Shown: piece after piece, positions 57,354-64,000 of the stretch
Layout: each line of letters starts with the position of its first letter
How positions within the stretch are numbered: the first letter of the stretch is position 1
Source of the DNA: Halobellus litoreus
Lineage (GTDB): Archaea; Halobacteriota; Halobacteria; Halobacteriales; Haloferacaceae
Reading direction: 5' to 3'
DNA length: 64,000 nucleotides
Assembly (NCBI RefSeq): GCF_024464595.1
Contig: NZ_JANHAW010000001.1
Location: forward strand, 248,001-312,000
Translations under genes and position numbers: made by a program
Notes under the pieces: model-generated
The model's database searches: none
Told to the model about the DNA's origin: nothing
Seen by the model: only the letters and a program-made list of their open reading frames with translations

Positions 57354-58574
57354 ATGGCTGTTCGATTCTGGCGTTCTTCTGATCTACCACCGGCGAGCGT
57401 GCTGAAGTATTATTTCTACAAATCGACCAAAGCCGTCGAGTTTTATCGCCCAATTATGTATCTCTTTTTTCTCGCACAGGGACTCAATTTCACGCAAATC
57501 GCCGTCCTCGAAGCGATATACAATCTGACGACGCTGCTTGGTGAGATTCCGACGGGCTACATCGGTGACCGTGTGGGCCGGCGCAACAGCCTCCTGACCG
57601 GAACGGTACTCATTTCGCTCACACTGCTTGGCATCGGACTTTCCAGTTCGTTCTGGGCGCTCGCAGGGCTGTACGTCTGCTGGTCGATGGGCTACAACTT
57701 CCGGTCGGGAAGCGAGGATGCCTGGTTGTACGATACGCTCACTGACGACCTCTCCGAAGACCAGTTTGCGCACGTCCGGGGACGCGGCGAATCCGTCGCC
57801 CTGGCAATCGGCGCTGGGGCAGCAATAATCGGGGGCTATCTTGGCAGCATTGACCTGTCGTATCCGTGGTTCGTCGCTTCGGGAGTGACAGCAATCGGCG
57901 TGTTCGTTCTCCTGACGATAGACGAGCCCGCGACCTACGAACGAACCGACACCACGGCGTTGAGCTTTCGTCGCACACTCTCGATTATTCGGCGAACGAT
58001 CTCAGAGCGCAACATACGGGCGTTCGTGCTGTATTACTACGTCCTCTACGCAGCAGTGACATACCTCGTTTTCGTGTTTCTTCAACCGATCTTCGAGACA
58101 ATCGTCATCGACTTCGGTGTCTCTCAGTCACAGGTGAGATCACTGCTCGGGTGGTTCTACGCGGCCTACAGTCTCTTTGGCGCCGGTCTAAGCTACTATA
58201 CCGGAGCGATTCGTGACCGTCTGGGACTTCGGACGTGGTTTCTGTGGCTGCCCTTCGTCGTCGGCGGTGCATTGGTGGGAATGTATTTTGTTCCGGTGCT
58301 CGCGCTTCCGACGTTCCTGCTGATCCGCGGGCTCTCCGACGTGACACGGTCGTTTGCTGGCCAGTATATCAACGACCACATCAAGACGATGGGACGTGCG
58401 ACCGTACTCAGTGCCATGGCGATGGTTAGCGGACTCGCTGTCGTTCCGTTCCAGCTTGGGAGTGGTGTCATCTCCGACGTCGTCTCCCCATTGTTCGCGC
58501 TTGCTGTGGCCGGTGTCGTCCTCATTGTCAGCTCGACCGGCATCTTACTCTGGGAGGCACCCATCGAGCGATAA
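57354..58574 (+). CDS. MFS transporter
   Basis: The 406-residue protein has 12 predicted membrane helices. The loop between helices 2 and 3 reads GYIGDRVGRRNSLLTG, the MFS G-x3-D-R-x-G-R-R motif. It starts MAVRFWRSSDLPPASVLKYY. GC content is lower than average, and it lies in a segment bounded by repeats. The next gene is a NikR-like regulator, which suggests that the substrate could be a metal or metal chelate, but no direct evidence for the substrate is visible. Confidence 0.85.
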   Translation: MAVRFWRSSDLPPASVLKYYFYKSTKAVEFYRPIMYLFFLAQGLNFTQIAVLEAIYNLTTLLGEIPTGYIGDRVGRRNSLLTGTVLISLTLLGIGLSSSFWALAGLYVCWSMGYNFRSGSEDAWLYDTLTDDLSEDQFAHVRGRGESVALAIGAGAAIIGGYLGSIDLSYPWFVASGVTAIGVFVLLTIDEPATYERTDTTALSFRRTLSIIRRTISERNIRAFVLYYYVLYAAVTYLVFVFLQPIFETIVIDFGVSQSQVRSLLGWFYAAYSLFGAGLSYYTGAIRDRLGLRTWFLWLPFVVGGALVGMYFVPVLALPTFLLIRGLSDVTRSFAGQYINDHIKTMGRATVLSAMAMVSGLAVVPFQLGSGVISDVVSPLFALAVAGVVLIVSSTGILLWEAPIER

Positions 58575-58644
58575 CTACCATTGCTGTCAACTCTCAGAGA
58601 AACCATACTTGGAACTCTTGTACGAGCACCCCGAACAGCACTCA

Positions 58645-59034
58645 ATGCGAACGAGTTTCAATATCCCGGATGCGGTCGTCGAAGAGTTCGATCAGGTCTG
58701 GCAAGATGAGGGACTAGAGAATAGATCACGAGCGGTTCGTGAGGCGATGCAAGAGTATATCGAGTCGCATTCCCGACTCGAAGACCTCAGCGAGGACGTT
58801 ATCGCCCTCGTCGCTTTCGACTACCGCCATCACGAGGTAATCGAGGAACTCCACAGTGTCCAACACGACTATCAGGACGTGATTCTCAACACGAGTCACA
58901 CGCACCAAGGAGAGTGGTGTCTTGAGTCCTTGTTCTGTCAAGGAACCGGTGAACGCGTTCGGGAATTAACCTACCGCCTTCGTGACTTCGACGGCGTAAA
59001 CCGAGTCAAAATTATGGTGATTCGAGATAACTGA
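58645..59034 (+). CDS. NikR-like metal-responsive ribbon-helix-helix regulator
   Basis: ATG at 58645 gives 129 residues. The ribbon-helix-helix part is MRTSFNIPDAVVEEFDQVWQ to about residue 45. The C-terminal ACT-like domain has the metal site His74 (VQHDYQ), His85 and His87 (SHTHQ) and Cys92, matching NikR ligands His76, His87, His89 and Cys95 of E. coli, with one residue fewer before the cysteine. NikR represses nickel uptake when metal-loaded. It likely controls the preceding MFS gene 70 bases upstream. Confidence 0.82.
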   Translation: MRTSFNIPDAVVEEFDQVWQDEGLENRSRAVREAMQEYIESHSRLEDLSEDVIALVAFDYRHHEVIEELHSVQHDYQDVILNTSHTHQGEWCLESLFCQGTGERVRELTYRLRDFDGVNRVKIMVIRDN

Positions 59035-59063
59035 GCGCGGGATATGCCCGTGAATTCGCTCGT

Positions 59064-59447
59064 TCAGTCTGCTTCCGTTGCCGTGTTTCCGACCGATTCG
59101 GACGGCGTGTTCAAATAGAGATAGATCAACACGAGAATCAAGACGACTTGAACTGCCTTGTCAACGTAGTCGATCATTCCGTATTCTGACTTGGCCGCGA
59201 TCCAGAGGGGGAATTGCACGGCAGTATACGGACTCCCAACGAGGTAGAGCAGGCGACGCCGGTAGCTAAGCAAAAACAGCACAAGAGCACCGGCGTAGCC
59301 AACGCCTGCAAGTGCCACTGGTGCCCGCCCTTCGACGATACCAGCATATATATGGAGGGCGCCAGTGACGACGACTAACGCGATTGCAATCCACTGGATT
59401 TGAGTGATCGACCCGAGCTGGCTTGCCGATTTGTTTTGTGCGTTCAT
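59064..59447 (-). CDS. four-helix haloarchaeal membrane protein
   Basis: The 127-residue protein has four hydrophobic helices (about 20-38, 46-63, 68-85, 100-118) joined by short loops, with SYRRRLLYLVGSPYTAVQFP in the middle. Similar small membrane proteins of unknown function are widespread in haloarchaea. ATG at 59447 is preferred over GTG one codon upstream. It converges on the NikR-like gene. Role unknown. Confidence 0.7.
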   Translation of the reverse strand: MNAQNKSASQLGSITQIQWIAIALVVVTGALHIYAGIVEGRAPVALAGVGYAGALVLFLLSYRRRLLYLVGSPYTAVQFPLWIAAKSEYGMIDYVDKAVQVVLILVLIYLYLNTPSESVGNTATEAD

Positions 59448-59470
59448 CACAATACTACTTCGTTGGCGCT

Positions 59471-59480
59471 TTTAGATAAG
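59471..59480 (-). promoter_or_regulatory. TATA element of the four-helix membrane protein gene
   Basis: CTTATCTAAA on the coding strand lies 24 bases before ATG 59447. Confidence 0.45.
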
Positions 59481-59885
59481 GACTGTTATTATCCAACTCC
59501 GGACTCCATCATATGTCGCTTGATAACTCAATTCGCACATGTGTGGTGAGCGGCTGGTTCAGCAGTTTCGACGTGAAACAAACAGAGCTGTAATGCTGAC
59601 TATACGCTCTATATTCAGCACGCCTTTCGTGTCATCTGCTGGTGATGTTCAGCAGAGCCCCTCGCATTATGTCGTTTTCACTTTCGCCAGGCCTACTAGT
59701 AGAAACTCGCCCGGTAGTGTTCCGGGCGCACACCTCGAAATTCCCCGAAGCGATGGCTATCTGACCTCTCAGGTGTCACGAAGTCGCTGGAATAGAACCC
59801 AGATGTACTCACGCATCGCTAAGCACAGCAATTACGACACTGCTGCTCCGCGACGAAGAAGTGTGCCAGCCGGTCGACTAGTACA
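59481..59885. other. non-coding region with two repeat types
   Basis: It contains the dispersed-repeat copy at about 59593-59623, a 6-bp hairpin at 59636-59655 (CTGCTG/CAGCAG) and the 49-bp repeat copy C at 59680-59728. A 168-codon open frame over this stretch crosses both repeats and lacks protein features, so it is not annotated. Confidence 0.55.
59680..59728 (+). repeat. 49-bp hairpin repeat, copy C
   Basis: The palindrome CTACTAGTAG and the perfect 7-bp hairpin CGCCCGG-TAGTGTT-CCGGGCG are present. Similarity to copy B continues for about ten bases past the hairpin (through TCGAA). Confidence 0.85.
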
Positions 59886-61019
59886 CTACGGATACAGTTG
59901 TGTTCGTAGACCAAGGAGTGCCGCTACGAGAACCGATAGTACCCCGACGCCGACACCGAATCCGGGAGTGCTGCCGGAACTGGACGCCTGTCGAAGGACG
60001 AGGGTGACCTCCGATCCACTCCGCGAGCGGTTCTCGACGGTGTAGGTGTCGCTGATTTCGAGCGTGGGACGACCCGCAATCTCGATCTGGGTTGTGTTTC
60101 CGACTTTGAGCCGTCCGTCCGCGGTGGTCTCACCGCGGCGGGTCACCCCATCGCTCCCGACGTTGACCGCGATATCGCTGACCGGGGCGCCGGAGGTGTT
60201 GACCACGGTAACGGTTATGGGATTCGCATTAGGAACGGTAACGCGTCCGATAGAGCGGTTTTCTGGCACGGTGACGTTCTCGAGACCCGCTGCGTCTGGG
60301 ACGCCGTCGCGGGGACTGCCAGTCTGGACGACGCCAAGCACGTAGGTGTTGCTCGGGAGGTCGGGTTCCTCTCGCCAAGACGTGAACGCGAACCCGCCGG
60401 TCGCGTTCAGCGGCTCCCGCGTGTAGTTCCCGTCGGGACCGACGAGCACCGCCGACGCGTTCGTTACAGGAGTGCCGTCGTCGCGGACAAGACGGCCAAT
60501 GACGGCCGGCCGGAGAACAGTCAGGTTGAGCCTATACGTCTTCGAAAGGTGTGTGCTCCCTTCTTGGTCGTACCTGAAGTCCATCTCGAGGGGGTGAGAA
60601 GTCTCCGGGGCGGCAGACGCTGACGCGTTGACGGTGAAAGTCAGATTCCGTGTCTCCTCAGGGGCCAACGAATCGAGACGGGCCGTGTCGTTGCTGGCGC
60701 TGAACGGATCATCGATGAACAGTTTGGCAGCCACGTTCCGGGCCGGCTCGTTGCCGTGGTTCGTCACGCTAATCGTGACATCTCGCTCGGCTCCTTGCGT
60801 GATCGCCCCTCCCTCGATAATCGAGACGGAGAAACGGTCGCGATTCGATTGCTGTACCGTATCAGACGCATTCGTCAGTGCCGGGATCGTTCCGCCTCCC
60901 TCAATAGCGATGCCGCTCTCGGCGGCTGCTCCGGTCGCCCCACTACCTGCTCCGATTCCGGTGAGCGAACTCAGAACGACGAGCAAAGCGACCCCGAGTG
61001 CGCGACGCCGCGTCGTCAT
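59886..61019 (-). CDS. secreted surface protein with PGF-CTERM sorting signal
   Basis: ATG at 61019 gives 377 residues. There is an N-terminal signal (RRALGVALLVVLSSLTGIGA) and a CARDB-like domain about 65-165 (VTISVTNHGNEPARNVAAKL). Two carboxypeptidase regulatory-like beta domains follow (IGRLVRDDGTPVTNASAVLV; VVNTSGAPVSDIAVNVGS). A C-terminal PGFGVGVGVLSVLVAALLG is the PGF-CTERM signal cut by archaeosortase A for lipid attachment. Many Asn-x-Ser/Thr sites suggest N-glycosylation. The basic residues after the last helix are few. It probably forms part of the cell envelope. Confidence 0.8.
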   Translation of the reverse strand: MTTRRRALGVALLVVLSSLTGIGAGSGATGAAAESGIAIEGGGTIPALTNASDTVQQSNRDRFSVSIIEGGAITQGAERDVTISVTNHGNEPARNVAAKLFIDDPFSASNDTARLDSLAPEETRNLTFTVNASASAAPETSHPLEMDFRYDQEGSTHLSKTYRLNLTVLRPAVIGRLVRDDGTPVTNASAVLVGPDGNYTREPLNATGGFAFTSWREEPDLPSNTYVLGVVQTGSPRDGVPDAAGLENVTVPENRSIGRVTVPNANPITVTVVNTSGAPVSDIAVNVGSDGVTRRGETTADGRLKVGNTTQIEIAGRPTLEISDTYTVENRSRSGSEVTLVLRQASSSGSTPGFGVGVGVLSVLVAALLGLRTQLYP

Positions 61020-61489
61020 TATCTCCGAACCCTCTCGCCTTTCACCACGTGATGACGGACAGAGGATAGAATCCATTGCTCGGTGGTCAAGAGTAAACCT
61101 GTTATTAGTTGCGAAAGATGTTATCTCACCCATTTTCAGGGGCCTGTTTGATGCGGTTGATTGGCTGCTCGTGAAGCGAACCTTCGAGTAATCGCACAGG
61201 GTTGCAGCAGGCGAGAGAATTCTCTCCGAAAGGAGAGATGTCGACTCGGCATAGACTTCTGCGAAATGCCGGGGCCGTTCCTCTCGGCCGACATTTCCAA
61301 CCGAACCTACCACTCGACTCGACGGATCGACCGCCTCAGACGCAGATCAGCTTAACGGCTACTTCACCGCCACTGATACCGGATTTTAGTCCCACCGAGC
61401 CTACTAGTAGAGCGTCGCTCGGTAGTGTTCCGGGCGACGCAGTACTTCGTACACAGGGTCGTGTCTACTGGCACCGAGAGGTGAGTGCG
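61020..61489. other. non-coding region with 49-bp repeat copy D
   Basis: The AT-richer part near 61080-61130 probably holds the promoter of the leftward surface protein gene. Copy D lies at 61388-61436. No gene is supported. Confidence 0.5.
61388..61436 (+). repeat. 49-bp hairpin repeat, copy D
   Basis: This copy aligns without gaps to copies B and C. The hairpin is CGCTCGG-TAGTGTT-CCGGGCG, where the C-to-T change keeps pairing as a G-T wobble. The three variable bases are GCG. Confidence 0.85.
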
Positions 61490-61573
61490 TTACTGGGTTG
61501 GTGACATTTGACTCGCGACCGCCTCCGCTTCGACGGGCGCGTCGATCGTAATCTCTTGTTTGATGGTCGGCAT
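61490..61573 (-). pseudogene. possible 5' fragment of an SRPBCC-family gene
   Basis: The minus strand reads MPTIKQEITIDAPVEAEAVA and stops after 27 codons. The start resembles SRPBCC/START-like proteins (TI-EITIDAPVE), which are about 150 residues long. If so, only the first strand remains. The match is short and uncertain. Confidence 0.3.
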
Positions 61574-61626
61574 CTCACCGCCTCTAGAGGCGCCGCGAGA
61601 ATATAACGATTAAGTATGATGATAAC

Positions 61627-62157
61627 GTGACGGTTGGGCCGATCGACCGATTAGAGCCGGTCGAGGCGGCACTGTCGACTGAGACTGGGACGGGTATCGA
61701 TATGCCCACAGAGCAGGTCGAGAAGGCCAACGGCCTCGCAGCGGACAAGGGCTTCCACAACCTCACGTTCCGCGAAGGCTATATCGAGGATCTCCCGTTC
61801 GGTGACGCCTCCTTCGATGCGGTCATCTCGAACGGCGTAATCAATCTCTCCGCCGAGAAGGGGCAGGTCTTCGAGGAGGCCGAGCGGGTACTCAAACCGG
61901 GCGGACGGCTGCCCCTCTGTGACATCGTCAGCGAAAAGCAGCTGCCGGCGAGCATCAAGACCGACGCGGACCTCTGGGCCGCCTGTATCGGCGGTGCCGA
62001 ACAGGTCGACAGCTACGTGTCGCACGTCGAAAGCGCTGGCTTCGATCTCGTGGACATCGACGAAAACACCGAATACGAGTTCACCTCCGAACGAGCGGCC
62101 AACGCGTGTCAGAAGTACGGAATCAAAAGTATCACTCTGAGTGCCGCCAAGCGGTAG
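61627..62157 (+). pseudogene. 5'-truncated SAM-dependent methyltransferase
   Basis: The frame gives 176 residues from GTG 61627. It contains TGIDMPTEQVEKAN (motif II region), DLPFGDASFDAVISNGVINL (motif IV) and RVLKPGGRLPLCDIV (motif V), the order of class I methyltransferases close to the ArsM-like group. The glycine-rich motif I that binds SAM is missing and replaced by unrelated residues, so about 80-100 residues are lost from the N-terminus. The protein is probably inactive. A strong hairpin follows the stop. Confidence 0.65.
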
Positions 62158-62505
62158 TCCTCACTACTGGACAGCAATTTTTGCTGTCTCAGTTTTGCGG
62201 ACGATTCTCAGTGAACCGTTTCGATTCGCCACGTACTCCGGCGATCGGCCACAGCGTGGCTCCGACCGCGATCGTTGCAGACGGGCGTCGGCGATCGACG
62301 CGGACCACAGCCACACGAGCGCGTCGCTGTCACCACCGACAATAGTTGCCACTACGTACGACCCGCTGTAGCGGAACTCATCGACGGAAGACGTAGCGTC
62401 GGTGGGGCTCTCGCGCGTGAAAACGAGGAGCCCGAGTGTCACGAGTGGCGGAGTATCTGCCCACTGTCGGTCGCTTGATGGAGTGGCGTCCCGTTCTACG
62501 ATTCG
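62158..62505. other. non-coding region, possible gene remnants
   Basis: Beyond the hairpin at 62170-62188 no intact gene is seen. The minus strand has a long open frame here with a hydrophobic patch (PLVTLGLLVFTRESP), but it continues antisense through the OsmC gene and has no supported start. Decayed coding DNA is possible. Confidence 0.35.
62170..62188 (+). terminator. hairpin after the methyltransferase remnant
   Basis: GACAGCAA-TTT-TTGCTGTC is a perfect 8-bp stem with a 3-base loop, 12 bases after the stop, followed by a TTTT stretch. Archaeal termination usually needs only T-runs, so the hairpin may be incidental or mark an element end. Confidence 0.4.
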
Positions 62506-62958
62506 ATGAGCGAAGCAGATCACACCGAACGGTTCGCGGTATCGGCTGCAAGCGAGAGCGAGACGAAGACGGTGGTCGAAGCGCGCGACTTCGAATTCGT
62601 CGTCGACGAACCCGCCCAGTTGGGCGGGACAAACGACGGCCCCAATCCCGTCGAATACCTCATCGGCGCGTGGGCCGGCTGTCTCAACGTCGTGGTGCAC
62701 ACCGTCGCCGAAGAGCACGGGATCGACCTCGACGACGTCGAAATCGAAATCGCGGGCGACCTCGATCCGCGGAGGTTCCTCGGTGTCACCGAGGAGGGCA
62801 GGGCCGGCTACCAGGCTATCGACGTGCGTATCACCGTCGAGTCTGACGCCGACCCGGAGCGCCTCGACGCGGTCGCCGACGAGGTAGAAGCGCGCTGTCC
62901 CGTGGGTGACAACATCGAGAACCCGACGCCGACGGACGTGACCATCGACAGGGCCTGA
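62506..62958 (+). CDS. OsmC-family peroxiredoxin-like protein
   Basis: The 150-residue protein has the OsmC features NPVEYLIGAWAGCLNVVVHT with Cys59 and ARCPVGDNIENPTP with the second cysteine near 131. The two cysteines reduce organic hydroperoxides in OsmC/Ohr enzymes. It starts MSEADHTERFAVSAASESET. It is monocistronic and its position beside a damaged methyltransferase does not imply a shared function. Confidence 0.87.
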   Translation: MSEADHTERFAVSAASESETKTVVEARDFEFVVDEPAQLGGTNDGPNPVEYLIGAWAGCLNVVVHTVAEEHGIDLDDVEIEIAGDLDPRRFLGVTEEGRAGYQAIDVRITVESDADPERLDAVADEVEARCPVGDNIENPTPTDVTIDRA

Positions 62959-63238
62959 TCGATCGAGGAGCGCGAAGCTGTCCCGGGCGGGCGGGATCCC
63001 GGTGGCGTGGTCACGGAAGGAGCGTACCTGAGCTATACGATCCCTTGAGCGTCGGGTGCGAGTCTTTTCGATGCACGCTCGGCGTGTGTCGGATCACTCG
63101 GTTCCCGGCACCAGGGTAGCCGTCTTTTTGAAGTGATTCGTTGTCCCCCCTGTGACGGCCGCTATCGCTGGGTAGCAGTCAGTGCGGGGGACCCAGTGGC
63201 GTTGTGGATCGAGTAGGATCCGGACCGCGCCCCAGTTA

Positions 63239-63264
63239 TTAGATTAGTCTAAATCTAGATTTAG
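63239..63264 (+). promoter_or_regulatory. overlapping palindromic operators, DtxR/SirR-like
   Basis: TTAGATTAGTCTAA (63239-63252) is a palindrome with one mismatched pair and overlaps the perfect 16-bp palindrome CTAAATCTAGATTTAG (63249-63264). The TTAG/CTAA half sites resemble those of DtxR-family metal repressors. They lie just upstream of TATTATTA (63273-63280), where bound repressor would block TFB/TBP. The regulator is inferred. Confidence 0.6.
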
Positions 63265-63272
63265 AATAGTAG

Positions 63273-63280
63273 TATTATTA
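63273..63280 (+). promoter_or_regulatory. TATA element of the metal ABC transporter operon
   Basis: TATTATTA lies 28 bases before ATG 63309. Confidence 0.5.
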
Positions 63281-63308
63281 TGTTTGCATCGACTATCATC
63301 GGACGACA

Positions 63309-64000
63309 ATGGCCGATCAGACTCGAACGAGGAGGCCGACGCTCTCTCGGAGGGACGCGCTTCTCGCCGGATCAGGACTCGTTTCGACCGGGCTCGCCGG
63401 CTGTCTCGGCGGCGCAGCCAGTCGATCCGGCTCGAATCCGACGCGATCCGCAGACGGGACCGACGACGGCCCCGTCGCGGTCGCGTCGTTCTTCAGCTTC
63501 TACGATTTCGCCCGAAAAGTCGCGGACGGCACGCCCGTCACGGTGCGCAATCTGGTCCCGACTGGGCTCCACGGTCACGGGTGGGAACCGAACGCGGGAA
63601 TCACCAGGGACATCATCGAAGCCGACGCGTTCATCCACGTCGGGCAGGACTTCCAGCCGTGGGCCGACAGAGCGATTCAGACGCTCAGAGACGATAACGT
63701 CGAGACGCAACTCATCAACGTCCGCGAGGGCGTCGAGTTGGTCGATCTCGCTGCCAGTCTGGACCCCGAGGAGGAGGGCGTCGGCGACGGCCGGGGGAAG
63801 GACCCCCACTTCTGGCTCGATCCCGACCGCGCGAAGCAGTCGGTCGACAACATCACCGAGGGCTTCGTCGAACTCGCGCCGGACCACGAGTCGGTGTTCC
63901 GGGAGAACGCCGCGACCTACAAAAGCGAGGTGCTCGACCGGATCGATCGGGAGTATCGGTCCATCTTCGAGGCCGCCGACCGCGACGTCGTCCAGTTGGC
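63309..64000 (+). CDS. metal ABC transporter substrate-binding lipoprotein (ZnuA/TroA type), partial
   Basis: The gene runs off the window; 230 codons are visible. The signal LSRRDALLAGSGLVSTGLAG has a Tat motif and lipobox Cys32. VASFFSFYDFARKVADGTPV is the family start, LVPTGLHGHGWEPN (81-94) carries the histidines of the first metal-ligand loop, and KDPHFWLDPDRAKQ carries the second. These cluster A-I proteins bind Zn2+ or Mn2+. The operator upstream fits metal-repressed expression. Permease and ATPase genes are expected beyond 64000. A Gly/Asp loop replaces the long His-rich loop of some ZnuA proteins. Confidence 0.85.
   Translation, partial: MADQTRTRRPTLSRRDALLAGSGLVSTGLAGCLGGAASRSGSNPTRSADGTDDGPVAVASFFSFYDFARKVADGTPVTVRNLVPTGLHGHGWEPNAGITRDIIEADAFIHVGQDFQPWADRAIQTLRDDNVETQLINVREGVELVDLAASLDPEEEGVGDGRGKDPHFWLDPDRAKQSVDNITEGFVELAPDHESVFRENAATYKSEVLDRIDREYRSIFEAADRDVVQL

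Larger units (their letters stand above)
62959..63308. other. promoter region of the metal-transport operon
   Basis: The first 270 bases show no gene. From about 63235 the sequence is AT-rich and carries overlapping palindromes and a TATA element directly before the metal-binding lipoprotein gene. Confidence 0.5.

Noticed and set aside
59539-60045. 168-codon frame through repeat copy C
   Set aside because: It crosses two repeats and enters the surface-protein gene antisense. The shared peptide PTSR-S-SVPG comes from the repeat itself, and changes between copies are not biased to third codon positions.

Overview
The window is chromosomal DNA of a halophilic euryarchaeon (class Halobacteria). 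The evidence is high GC with strong G/C third-position preference, very acidic proteins (acidic extensions on S2 and the Lhr helicase), twin-arginine signal peptides followed by lipoboxes, a PGF-type C-terminal sorting signal, and an archaeal ribosomal protein/RNA polymerase operon with enolase. The genus cannot be fixed from the sequence alone.

Layout. 1-20.7 kb is ordinary core chromosome: a DoxX membrane protein, a PurD-like ATP-grasp enzyme, a DUF211/VIT pair, a P-type cation ATPase, a stress protein, an archaeal ornithine cyclodeaminase-type enzyme, hydrolases, a response regulator, an Lhr helicase converging on a Dna2-like nuclease-helicase, an F420-associated metalloprotease and a rhodanese-metallo-beta-lactamase fusion. 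20.8-27.2 kb is the leftward operon tRNA-Ser(GCU)-S13-S4-S11-Rpo3-tRNA-Leu(CAG)-L18e-L13-S9-Rpo10-Rpo6-enolase-S2. 27.4-32.9 kb holds a thioredoxin, a glutamine amidotransferase, moaA, an Mrp/Nbp35 ATPase and a uracil-DNA-glycosylase-like protein. tRNA-Ser(UGA) at 32.9 kb is followed by a duplicated tRNA 3' end and then by a low-GC histidine kinase. 35.4-43.1 kb returns to core genes, ending in the conserved adk-DUF106-cmk-cbf5-tRNA-Pro(GGG) block.

43.1-50.2 kb is accessory DNA behind tRNA-Pro: a damaged J-domain gene, overlapping small zinc-finger genes, an antitoxin whose VapC toxin has decayed, a large lipoprotein with a MopE-type metal-binding motif flanked by related palindromic repeats, and an HNH endonuclease. 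50.3-56.6 kb is quieter (SOUL protein, paired Tat lipoproteins, sulfatase, geranylgeranyl-reductase-like flavoprotein). 56.6-62.2 kb is a second accessory stretch with directly repeated 49-bp hairpin sequences. These bracket an MFS/NikR-like/membrane-protein group and a PGF-CTERM surface protein, followed by truncated methyltransferase and SRPBCC remnants. The window ends in OsmC and the 5' part of a metal ABC transporter binding lipoprotein behind a strong palindromic operator.

The most unusual signals are: (1) the same-orientation 49-bp repeats at 56982, 59680 and 61388 plus a half copy at 56766, bracketing cassette-like segments and hairpin-rich non-coding DNA; and (2) the shared architecture behind tRNA-Leu and tRNA-Ser(UGA), where a direct copy of the tRNA 3' end is paired with an inverted T-arm copy. 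No recombinase gene, CRISPR array or intact transposase gene was recognised in the window.
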